This document shows positions 45,664 through 53,252 of a stretch of DNA of 64,000 bases, piece by piece. The stretch spans positions 1 to 64,000 of the forward strand of contig CAJXUC010000012.1 of NCBI GenBank assembly GCA_913061315.1, given 5' to 3'. This stretch comes from an uncultured Gammaproteobacteria bacterium (GTDB lineage: Bacteria; Pseudomonadota; Gammaproteobacteria; GCA-001735895). Below the pieces are notes generated by a model. The model saw only the letters and a list, made by a program, of their open reading frames with translations, was not told the origin of the DNA and did no database searches. Positions within the stretch are counted from its first letter, which is position 1. Every line of letters starts with the position of its first letter. The translations under genes were made by a program, and so were the position numbers.

Positions 45664-47394
45664 CTATTCACTCACCCAATTTTTCATCACATTGGCCACG
45701 CGCGCTGGGTCCTCTAATACCAATGATCGTGCCATGTCGACTTTTTGATCATAGGTTGCGTCCTTTCTTCGCATGTTCGCAGCTTGATTATTGGGGTCTT
45801 CAGATAAATGGGATAACGCCATGGGGTTCCCTTCTCCTCCTTGAGATATTGAGGATGCGTTACCCGTGTTATTATTGGTTGCTAGTGCCTGAGATTGGGC
45901 GTCAACTTCAATTCTATTGGGTAACAGTGTTCTCAGAAAAGGTCGTCCAAAAATCAAGTAAATGATCAGTAGGCCAATTGCGCCAAACACTTGTTTTGCT
46001 AGGTTAAGTATCCATACTTCATGTAAAATGCTTTTCCACCAAGGCATTTCAGCAATAACTTCTGGCTCTATCTGCAAGAATGACGTGTTAATTACACTCA
46101 CTGAATCACCCCGGTTCACATCAAAGCCAATCGTTTCTTTCACTAGCGTAACAAAACGTGCAATGTCCTCATCTGAATAAGCTGTTTTTTCGGTGCTGCC
46201 ATCAGCCATAATGGTTGATTTATCGTCAATGACCACCGCAACTGACAGGCGCTGAATAGAACCAACTTGACTATTGGTATGACTGATAACCCGGTCAACT
46301 TCAAAATTGCGTGTCGACGAACTATTTTGGCTAGTGGGTGTCGTTTCTTTGACTTCAACTGTATCTTGGTCAGTCTTTGCTTCAGTGGTGGCTTCAACGG
46401 GTGGCTTATTACTTAAAGCGCCGGGAATACCAAGCACATTAGACAAACTGGTATTTTTTTCTTCCGATATTTGTTCACTTCTAATAACACTTCGTTCAGG
46501 ATCAAAAGCTTCCCTCGTTGATTCTATTACAGCAAAATCAAGTTGTGCTGCGACTTGCGCATTTACCTTACCGTTACCGACTATTGGTTGTAGTAATTTA
46601 ATAATTCGGTCTGCCATATTATCTTCGAGCAAACGAGAATAGTCATATTGTTTGTTTGTTTGCGCCATGCCGGCATCATCATCCTGCGTCAACAAACGAC
46701 CAAACTGGTCTACAACGGCCACTTCACCACCCTCTAACATAGGGATGCTAGCTGCCACCATTTGAACTATTGCATCGACTTGTCCTGGACTTAAGACTCT
46801 CCCTGGGTAGAGCTTAATAACGACAGATGCACTCGGCTTGATACGATTACGTATAAAGATTGACTGCTTCGGGATTGCTAAATGTATGCGAGCCTTTTCA
46901 ACACTGCGGATAGACTCGACTGATCGCACAAGCTCAGCTTCTAGTGCATGATTGTACCGTGCGGTTTCAATAAATTGACTCGTACCTAAGCCCTGATCCC
47001 CTTGTAACATTTCCATCCCTAAGGTAGTTGCACTGGGCAAACCTTGGGCAGAGACTTTTAACCGAGCCTCAGGCAGCTTGGCCTGATCCACCATGATGGA
47101 ACCTGAGCTGGCATCCAATTTAAAATCAATATCATTTGATCTCAACAAATCAACAATTTGTGCCGTATCCTGTCCTGACATATTACTATAAAGTGGCGCA
47201 TAATTAGGTTCTGATGTCCAAAGAGCAACAACGGTGCCAATGGCTACTGCAGCCGCTAATCCTATTAACCGCCCGAAATGACGAACTGCACGAGATTGTG
47301 CAAAGGCATCAATGGGATTCATCGATGAACCAGTCGAGACTCCTCCGTTATTTTGACTCTGCATTGGCTGTTGCTTTACTCCTGTTTCAGCCAT
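45664..47394 (-). CDS. fliF: Flagellar MS-ring protein FliF
   Basis: A 576-residue protein with two membrane helices (about 40-60 and about 455-475), ring-building motifs between them (APLYSNMSGQDTAQIVDLL, ARIHLAIPKQSIF, PSASVVIKLYPGR) and a cytoplasmic tail that binds FliG. It starts four bases after the fliE stop. Confidence 0.96.
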   Translation of the reverse strand: MAETGVKQQPMQSQNNGGVSTGSSMNPIDAFAQSRAVRHFGRLIGLAAAVAIGTVVALWTSEPNYAPLYSNMSGQDTAQIVDLLRSNDIDFKLDASSGSIMVDQAKLPEARLKVSAQGLPSATTLGMEMLQGDQGLGTSQFIETARYNHALEAELVRSVESIRSVEKARIHLAIPKQSIFIRNRIKPSASVVIKLYPGRVLSPGQVDAIVQMVAASIPMLEGGEVAVVDQFGRLLTQDDDAGMAQTNKQYDYSRLLEDNMADRIIKLLQPIVGNGKVNAQVAAQLDFAVIESTREAFDPERSVIRSEQISEEKNTSLSNVLGIPGALSNKPPVEATTEAKTDQDTVEVKETTPTSQNSSSTRNFEVDRVISHTNSQVGSIQRLSVAVVIDDKSTIMADGSTEKTAYSDEDIARFVTLVKETIGFDVNRGDSVSVINTSFLQIEPEVIAEMPWWKSILHEVWILNLAKQVFGAIGLLIIYLIFGRPFLRTLLPNRIEVDAQSQALATNNNTGNASSISQGGEGNPMALSHLSEDPNNQAANMRRKDATYDQKVDMARSLVLEDPARVANVMKNWVSE

Positions 47395-47398
47395 CAGG

Positions 47399-47722
47399 TT
47401 ATACCGGCATATTCATAACATCTTGGTACGCATTCAGTAGCTTGTTACGGACTTGAGTCAGTGCTTCGAATGAAATCCGTGATTTTTGAACTGCAATCAT
47501 CACTTCCGATAAGTCAACGTTATCATCACCCATTTCAAATGCTTTCTTCATATTACCAGCATCCATCTGAGTTTCGTTCACCTGGTTAATGGCTTTCGAC
47601 ATCAGGCTTGAAAAACTCTTGCCATCGTCAAGTGTTGGATTAACAGGCTGCATTTTGCCTTGTGATATAGATTCAAGTGATTGCATTTGGCTAATTAGAC
47701 TAGCTTGGCTAATATTATTCAT
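47399..47722 (-). CDS. fliE: Flagellar hook-basal body complex protein FliE
   Basis: A 107-residue rod adaptor: SFSSLMSKAINQVNETQMDAG and the C-terminal DLSEVMIAVQKSRISFEALTQVRNKL block. It is the first gene of fliEFGHIJ and follows a sigma-54 promoter about 125 bases upstream. Confidence 0.94.
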   Translation of the reverse strand: MNNISQASLISQMQSLESISQGKMQPVNPTLDDGKSFSSLMSKAINQVNETQMDAGNMKKAFEMGDDNVDLSEVMIAVQKSRISFEALTQVRNKLLNAYQDVMNMPV

Positions 47723-47857
47723 TACTATCTCCTTCAGTCATCTTCTTGACGAATTGAATGGGGGATTGCCCCCTCTGTTTTGATATCAATTTAAAAAGTA
47801 ATTTTTTTGACTTTTTATTCATGAGTATCGCCATTTATCACTATTTAAATGATGCAT

Positions 47858-47874
47858 TGCAACATTCAAGCCAA
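47858..47874 (-). promoter_or_regulatory. Candidate sigma-54 promoter for fliEFGHIJ
   Basis: The reverse strand reads TTGGC-TTGAATG-TTGCA with exact GG-N10-GC spacing (-24 TGGC, -12 TTGCA). It lies about 135 bases before the fliE ATG. Confidence 0.75.
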
Positions 47875-47897
47875 GTTTATGTCATGGATAAACTTGG
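47871..47897. repeat. Perfect 10-bp inverted repeat overlapping the fliE -24 element
   Basis: CCAAGTTTAT, a seven-base spacer, then ATAAACTTGG. The arms are exact complements. The inner arm shares its first bases with the sigma-54 -24 element and the outer arm reaches to about -50, where a regulator could bind. Confidence 0.85.
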
Positions 47898-48120
47898 CAC
47901 TTAGGTCAAAAAAACTTTCTGCATTAAGTAATGAAGCTAAGTAATTGTTTGGTTCAAAAATGATCGATAATAGTGATGTGAAAAAACTCTGTAACCCTTT
48001 TTAGACAAAATGTGACTGATAAATCTATTTAACTCACATTCAAAAAGCGTGAAGAAATTAGACTATGTATTTCCTTTGGGACATCACATATCGATTATCA
48101 AATCATATTTTTTAAATTTA

Positions 48121-49458
48121 TTATTCAGTCACTAGGGCACCTGCATCACGTAACCGAGCCAGTTTGTAACGTAAGGTTCTGGGACTGATACCTAACTTTT
48201 CCGCCGTTTTTTTACGACTGCCTTTAAACCCTCGAAGGGTGTCAATAATGACTTCGGTCTCTCTATCGCGTAAATCATTATGTAAAATACCGCTATCGTT
48301 ATTCGATAAATTCATAGTCGATTGACTGGTGGTGTCTAACGACGATGATTCAATCATGATATCAGACACATTAATATCATTGCCCTGTTTGAGAATGAGC
48401 GCTCTCTGAATGACATTATCGAGCTCTCGTACATTGCCACTCCACTGATGTTGAAGTAGTCGTTCACAAGCCTCCTCTGAAATTTGAATTTTTTGCCCAG
48501 CAGCACGGTTATATTGTTCAAGAATTTTTTGCACTAAGGGCATAATGTCACCTACACGTTCGCGTAATGGCGGAATAGTGATCGGAAAAACATTAAGACG
48601 GTAGTAAAGATCTTCACGAAATCTCTTTGCTATAACTTCTGCTTTCAAATCTCTATTGCTGGTCGCTATGATCCGAACATTAAGCTGTATCATTTTCGAA
48701 CTACCAAGACGTTCGACTTCCTTCTCTTGTATCACTCGTAGTATTTTAGCCTGAAGCGCAAGATCCATCTCGGTGATCTCATCCAGCAATAAAGTCCCCC
48801 CTTGTGCTTGCTCAAATTTGCCAGCACTTGATTTTACGGCACCAGTGAAAGCTCCTTTATCGTATCCAAACAAAGCTGCTTCTAACATATTTTCAGGTAT
48901 AGCAGCACAGTTAATGGCAATAAATGGTTGAACTTTTCGATTAGACTGCTGATGAATATAACGCGAATACACTTCTTTTCCGACCCCACTTTCGCCGTTA
49001 AGTAAAACCGTCGCTTCTGTCTTGGCAACACGGCTCGCCATTTTCAGAGTATCAATACTGTTGGAGTCGACGGCAACTGGCGCATCATAATCGTCACTGG
49101 GTTTAATCATTTGCTTTTTTAAGGTGCTTAACAAATTATTAACGTCAAATGGTTTTACAAGGTAATCAACAGCACCTGCTTGCATTGCATCAACAGCTTG
49201 CGGTATGGAGCCATATGCCGTCATCAGAATCATTGGAATATTGAGCTGTTTTTTCTGAATGGAAGCGAGTAATTCATATCCGTTACCCGGGCTCATTTGG
49301 ACATCGCTTAATACCAATGAAGCCGTATCAGTTAATAAAAATTGTTCTGCTACTTGGCCGTTTTCGACGTCTTTAAAACTGATTTTATTCAATTCAAGCA
49401 TGTCACAAATGGCTTCACGTAAACCTGCATCATCTTCAACAACCAGTACATCTACCAT
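48121..49458 (-). CDS. fleR: Flagellar response regulator FleR (NtrC family)
   Basis: A 445-residue activator: receiver domain (phospho-acceptor Asp52), sigma-54 AAA+ domain with Walker A NGESGVGKEV, GAFTGA loop and a Fis-type helix-turn-helix at the end (RKKTAEKLGISPRTLRYKL). It is paired with fleS, 33 bases upstream, and drives sigma-54 flagellar promoters. Confidence 0.95.
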   Translation of the reverse strand: MVDVLVVEDDAGLREAICDMLELNKISFKDVENGQVAEQFLLTDTASLVLSDVQMSPGNGYELLASIQKKQLNIPMILMTAYGSIPQAVDAMQAGAVDYLVKPFDVNNLLSTLKKQMIKPSDDYDAPVAVDSNSIDTLKMASRVAKTEATVLLNGESGVGKEVYSRYIHQQSNRKVQPFIAINCAAIPENMLEAALFGYDKGAFTGAVKSSAGKFEQAQGGTLLLDEITEMDLALQAKILRVIQEKEVERLGSSKMIQLNVRIIATSNRDLKAEVIAKRFREDLYYRLNVFPITIPPLRERVGDIMPLVQKILEQYNRAAGQKIQISEEACERLLQHQWSGNVRELDNVIQRALILKQGNDINVSDIMIESSSLDTTSQSTMNLSNNDSGILHNDLRDRETEVIIDTLRGFKGSRKKTAEKLGISPRTLRYKLARLRDAGALVTE

Positions 49459-49491
49459 TTTAAATATCCTCTACTAACGGCCATTTTTTAT

Positions 49492-50721
49492 TTATTCGCC
49501 TGCATGACTAATTTGCGATTTCAAACCTTGTAAATAAGGCAATTGGATGCGAAAACGAGTACCAACACCAGGACGAGAAGCCACCCGAATGATTCCCTCA
49601 TGTGATTCAATCACGGACTTGACAACGGCAAGGCCTAAACCCGTACCATCGATTTTAGTGGTAAAGAATGGGTCGAATAAATGTTGCCGCATTTTGGCGT
49701 CCATACCACACCCTCGGTCATCAACAAGGATCATTAATTGTCCCTTTTTAGACAGCACAATTTTGATGCTAATCTTTGGCTTCATATCTGATGCGTCGAG
49801 CGCATTCATACACAGGTTTCCAAGCGCACCTAACAGTGCATCCTGATTACCCTGTAACCTTAATGATCGATAATTATTTGATACGGTCAGGCTGGCGTCT
49901 TTTTGTTCCAGCATGGGAACAAGCTGTTCTTCTAGTTCAGTGAGCAATGAGCCAACAGAAAATTGGCTCATATTAAATTGACCACCATGAGCAAATACCA
50001 ACATGTCATTGATTATTTTTTCAATGTGTTTGATTCTAGCCAGTGCCTTCTCACTAAATTGTAAATGGGTATCTTGGTCTAGGTTACTTTCAACTATTTG
50101 AGATAAATACAACATGGCTGATGAGAGTGGTGTTCTAATTTGATGTGCCAAACTCGCCATCATTTTCCCCATCGTCATCAAATGCCGATTTTGTTGAGCC
50201 GTGCGTTGCAGTTGACGGTTTTGGCTAACATCACTGAGCAATAAAATTTGACCCGGTGCATACCCTAAAGGTTTAGTCGAAATACTAAATTGTCGGCCAT
50301 CTTCAGTTTGTAACTCACCTTGATCAAGATGCGGTAAAAATACTTGTTGAACTATTGAACGCCAAGGTTGTTGTAAAACTGAACCACCCAGAATTTGACT
50401 AGCCGCAACGTTCAGCTCGACAATGATACCGTGTGGATCTAATACCAGAACACCACCAGGAATGGCATCAATTAATGATCGTAGGTGTATGACCTGTTGG
50501 TGACTGTCGTTTTCAACACTAGCTAAAGTTGCAGGATCATTTTTTTCATTACCACTGGGAAAATTATCAGTGGGTTGATGCGATAGCCTTTGAATCGAAT
50601 GGGCCGTTTGATTGAGCTGTACAACGCTCGCATCGAGTGATTCAGACAGGTGATTGAATTGGTTAAAAGCTTGTAACAAGTTTTCAATAGGTGGGCTAAT
50701 CGGTAATTTTTTAGTGTTCAC
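49492..50721 (-). CDS. fleS: Flagellar sensor histidine kinase FleS
   Basis: A 409-residue soluble kinase without membrane helices: polar start, PAS domain (about 83-170, IPGGVLVLDPHGIIVELN), HisKA with ASLAHQIRTPLSSAMLYLSQ, and an HATPase domain (DDRGCGMDAKM, TGLGLAVVKSVIESH). It phosphorylates FleR. The GTG at 50721 is the earliest start, but it lies only a few bases after the predicted sigma-54 transcription start, so the true start may be downstream or the mRNA nearly leaderless. Confidence 0.92.
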   Translation of the reverse strand: MNTKKLPISPPIENLLQAFNQFNHLSESLDASVVQLNQTAHSIQRLSHQPTDNFPSGNEKNDPATLASVENDSHQQVIHLRSLIDAIPGGVLVLDPHGIIVELNVAASQILGGSVLQQPWRSIVQQVFLPHLDQGELQTEDGRQFSISTKPLGYAPGQILLLSDVSQNRQLQRTAQQNRHLMTMGKMMASLAHQIRTPLSSAMLYLSQIVESNLDQDTHLQFSEKALARIKHIEKIINDMLVFAHGGQFNMSQFSVGSLLTELEEQLVPMLEQKDASLTVSNNYRSLRLQGNQDALLGALGNLCMNALDASDMKPKISIKIVLSKKGQLMILVDDRGCGMDAKMRQHLFDPFFTTKIDGTGLGLAVVKSVIESHEGIIRVASRPGVGTRFRIQLPYLQGLKSQISHAGE

Positions 50722-50732
50722 ATAGGGCTATT

Positions 50733-50749
50733 AGCAAGACTCAATCCAG
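50733..50749 (-). promoter_or_regulatory. Candidate sigma-54 promoter for fleSR
   Basis: The reverse strand reads CTGGATTGAGTCTTGCT, with GG-N10-GC spacing and a good -12 TTGCT; the -24 is TGGAT rather than TGGCA. It lies in the fleQ-fleS gap, where FleQ-dependent fleSR promoters are known in Pseudomonas. Confidence 0.55.
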
Positions 50750-50777
50750 AACAATTTAATGCAATAGAAACAACTAG

Positions 50778-50791
50778 TTAAATAAATTGAC
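50778..50791. promoter_or_regulatory. Possible FleQ box upstream of fleS
   Basis: TTAAATAAATTGAC matches 11 of 13 defined positions of the FleQ-binding consensus as I recall it (GTCAnTAAATTGAC). It lies about 30 bases upstream of the fleS sigma-54 -24 element. The motif is AT-rich, so chance is possible. Confidence 0.4.
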
Positions 50792-50816
50792 AGATCATGT
50801 CGCCAGTTTAATGACG

Positions 50817-52223
50817 CTAATCTAGTCGCTCTATTTCATATTTGCGCATTTTCTCAACCAAAGTGGTACGCCTTACACTGAGCATTGTGGCCGCTCTGGC
50901 AACCACGTGATTAGTATTCACCAATGCTTGTTCGATTAAACTTATTTCAATGTCCGTGAGATGTTGCTTCATATCCATACCATTACTAGGCAGCTGGCTG
51001 ATATGATGAGATTGATGATAGGTGGGCGAAATTGTTTCATCAAAAATGGGATCGATATCAACACAATCAGTGGATTGATATTTTTCAGGTAAATTTTTTG
51101 TATCAATCACGGTATGCGGATAAAGAATCGCTAATCGTTCCAACAGATTGGCTAGTTCACGCACATTGCCCGGCCAACTGTAATGCTGCAACATAGTAAT
51201 TACTTTTTTACTCAAACGAACTGACCCTCTGTTTTCTCGTTCCATGCGCGATAATACTTCTTGTACTAAAAGCGGTATATCTTCCACCCGCTCTCGTAAA
51301 GATGAAACTTCAATTGGGAAAACATTGAGTCGATAAAAAAGATCTTCTCGAAAAGCGCCTTCTTCAATTAGAGTTTCCAATCCTCGATGGGTAGCCGCAA
51401 TGACTCTAACATCTGATTTAATTGATGTATTACTGCCCACTTTTTCGTAACATCGCTCCTGCAAAACTCTCAGCAGCTTTACTTGCATCGGTAACGGCAT
51501 ATCACCTATTTCGTCCAAAAATATAACCCCCCCCTCCGCCAGTTCAAAACGGCCTTGCCTAGCACTAATCGCCCCAGTAAAAGCACCTTTTTCATGTCCA
51601 AACAATTCACTTTCAAGCAGTTCAGCCGGAATAGCACCACAGTTAATGGGAACAAACGGCATACTGTTACGTGAGGAAAGAGCATGAATATTACGCGCAA
51701 TAACCTCCTTGCCGGTACCAGATTCTCCCAGTATGAGCACCGATGCATTGGTATCAGATACTTGATCAATCATTTGGTTGATGCCTTCAATCGATGCACT
51801 TACACCAATCAGTTGTTGGCATTCCCGATTATGAATGCGTTGTTCACGTCGATTGTGTAATCTCACTTTATCAAGCACACGAGACATGGAATAGTAATCA
51901 AATTGGAGGCTAACCCCTGCAAGATAAGGCAGTTGTATTAAGATATCGAGCTCAGATAAGTCGGCTTTTTCAGCCACAAGCACTATTGGGTACTGACATT
52001 TATCTTGCTTGTTACGTTGCAGAAAATATTGGGTGATTTCTGCAGATTCGACACTAAAAATGGCAAGGTAGCCGTTTAACTCATCCGATGAAGTGGCAAG
52101 TAGTAGTGCAGATGTAATTAAGGTCGCTTTAACTTTCATAAACTCTAAAAGAGTCATGAAAGCATGCCCCCTAGCGTCATCAGTATCGACTACAAGTACC
52201 TCATTAGTAACAGGATAACGCAA
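50817..52223 (-). CDS. fleQ: Master flagellar regulator FleQ
   Basis: A 468-residue sigma-54 activator. The N-terminal receiver-like domain (about 1-125) lacks the phospho-acceptor region, as in other FleQ. The AAA+ domain has Walker A GESGTGKEV, GHEKGAFTGA and FLDEIGDMPLPMQVKLLRVL. The C-terminal Fis helix ends in ARAATMLSVRRTTLVEKMRKY. The ARNIH and NLLERLA segments that help bind c-di-GMP in Pseudomonas are kept, but the LFRS motif aligns to ECQQ. The TTG start at 52223 has GAGG about six bases upstream. Confidence 0.94.
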   Translation of the reverse strand: MRYPVTNEVLVVDTDDARGHAFMTLLEFMKVKATLITSALLLATSSDELNGYLAIFSVESAEITQYFLQRNKQDKCQYPIVLVAEKADLSELDILIQLPYLAGVSLQFDYYSMSRVLDKVRLHNRREQRIHNRECQQLIGVSASIEGINQMIDQVSDTNASVLILGESGTGKEVIARNIHALSSRNSMPFVPINCGAIPAELLESELFGHEKGAFTGAISARQGRFELAEGGVIFLDEIGDMPLPMQVKLLRVLQERCYEKVGSNTSIKSDVRVIAATHRGLETLIEEGAFREDLFYRLNVFPIEVSSLRERVEDIPLLVQEVLSRMERENRGSVRLSKKVITMLQHYSWPGNVRELANLLERLAILYPHTVIDTKNLPEKYQSTDCVDIDPIFDETISPTYHQSHHISQLPSNGMDMKQHLTDIEISLIEQALVNTNHVVARAATMLSVRRTTLVEKMRKYEIERLD

Positions 52224-52336
52224 AAAAACCTCGTTTATTATGTCTGTGGATTTTTTAGGGCTTAAATTCGCCTAGACCTTCAACAATATATTTAGTAAAA
52301 AAGAGTGTAGTAGAAGATGTCAAAGATATGTCGAGT

Positions 52337-52366
52337 ATTATAATTCTTATCGAAAATAAATGGAAA
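52337..52366 (-). promoter_or_regulatory. Candidate sigma-70 promoter for fleQ
   Basis: Reverse strand: TTTCCA, 18 bases, TATAAT, with a predicted leader of about 105 bases before the fleQ TTG. The -10 is perfect and the -35 matches 4/6. It lies in the fliT-fleQ gap. Confidence 0.45.
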
Positions 52367-52457
52367 AGTGCTGTTGACTCCAACCAGTCGAGCTTTAAGC
52401 GGTTGCCTGAATGATATATCGTTAAGCCTATGATTATTAAAAATATGCACCCAAGTG

Positions 52458-52772
52458 TTATGACTGATGATTCTGGTAGGCCTGAGTTGCCTTTGACGCA
52501 TGCATAGCCTTTCGTTGTTGAAATTTGATGGTTTGTTTAAAAACAATGAGTTTTTCAACCACTTGTTGGTTCAAATTTTGTAGATGGATCGCTTTAATAT
52601 GATCAATTTGCTCGACAGACTGACTAAAGGCTTTTTCAATTAATGGTTGTCGTTTCAATTCAAGCAAATCAACCTTTTCAAAATTTTGATTGTCGAGTGC
52701 TAACAGGACGTCATCGGTCAGTTCAATGGCTAGAGTCAGTGCTAATTGGTTCGCTGATTTTGACACTGGCAT
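52458..52772 (-). CDS. fliT: FliT-like flagellar chaperone
   Basis: A 104-residue all-helical protein after fliS, the usual place of the FliD chaperone FliT. Sequence identity of FliT is low across bacteria; helices around LALTLAIELTDDVLLALDN and LIEKAFSQSVEQIDHIK fit the fold. The call rests on position, size and helical content. It starts three bases after the fliS stop. Confidence 0.65.
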   Translation of the reverse strand: MPVSKSANQLALTLAIELTDDVLLALDNQNFEKVDLLELKRQPLIEKAFSQSVEQIDHIKAIHLQNLNQQVVEKLIVFKQTIKFQQRKAMHASKATQAYQNHQS

Positions 52773-52775
52773 AAC

Positions 52776-53186
52776 CTAACCGATCGCCTGAGCTTCACGC
52801 AGTTTTTCAGGCACTTGATCCCAGGCCCCTTTAATCTCCAGCAATAGACGGATAGTCTCATCTATCTTCTTCGGGTCGTTGTTGGTATTGGCTTGACTAA
52901 GGAGGAGGATCATATATTCATACAGGTTGTCTAAATTTTGGGATAGCTCGCCACCCTTTTCGTGATCAAGGCAACCGCTGAGAGCACCAATAATAGAAAT
53001 CGATTTACTAATTAACTCACCTTTAGCTTGTATATTCTTTTGCAGAATGGCGCCTTTAGCTTGAGCCGAACGATCTAATGCCCCCTTTAACAATCGAGTA
53101 ATGAGCTCATGAGGACTCGCAAAGTTAATCGAACTATTGCTAGCAGACTGGTACTCATTAAGGGCTATTTTTGCTTGACCGTACAT
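52776..53186 (-). CDS. fliS: Flagellin export chaperone FliS
   Basis: A 136-residue helical chaperone: start ALNEYQSASNSSINFASPHELI, LLKGALDRSAQAKGAI, and the C-terminal LGGW-equivalent region (LLLEIKGAWDQVPEKLR). It binds the flagellin C-terminus to prevent early polymerisation. It lies 66 bases after fliD. Confidence 0.92.
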   Translation of the reverse strand: MYGQAKIALNEYQSASNSSINFASPHELITRLLKGALDRSAQAKGAILQKNIQAKGELISKSISIIGALSGCLDHEKGGELSQNLDNLYEYMILLLSQANTNNDPKKIDETIRLLLEIKGAWDQVPEKLREAQAIG

Positions 53187-53252
53187 ATTGAATTCCTATT
53201 TAATTTCTTTATTTATCGGCTTTTTTTACCAATTCTTTAAGCCAAATAACGA

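Larger units (their letters stand above)
47723..48120. other. Regulatory gap between fleR and fliE
   Basis: About 400 bases without a gene. It holds the fliE sigma-54 promoter at 47858-47874, a perfect 10-bp inverted repeat at 47871-47897, and a weak FleQ-box-like sequence in the predicted leader (about 47798-47811). I saw no intrinsic terminator for fleSR. Confidence 0.6.

Noticed and set aside
47798..47811. FleQ-box-like sequence in the fliE leader
   Set aside because: It matches about 10 of 13 positions but sits in an A/T run where such matches are expected by chance.
52292..52558. 88-codon leftward frame overlapping the fliT end
   Set aside because: It begins inside fliT in another frame with no Shine-Dalgarno and gives a composition unlike the neighbours; the fleQ promoter candidate lies within it.
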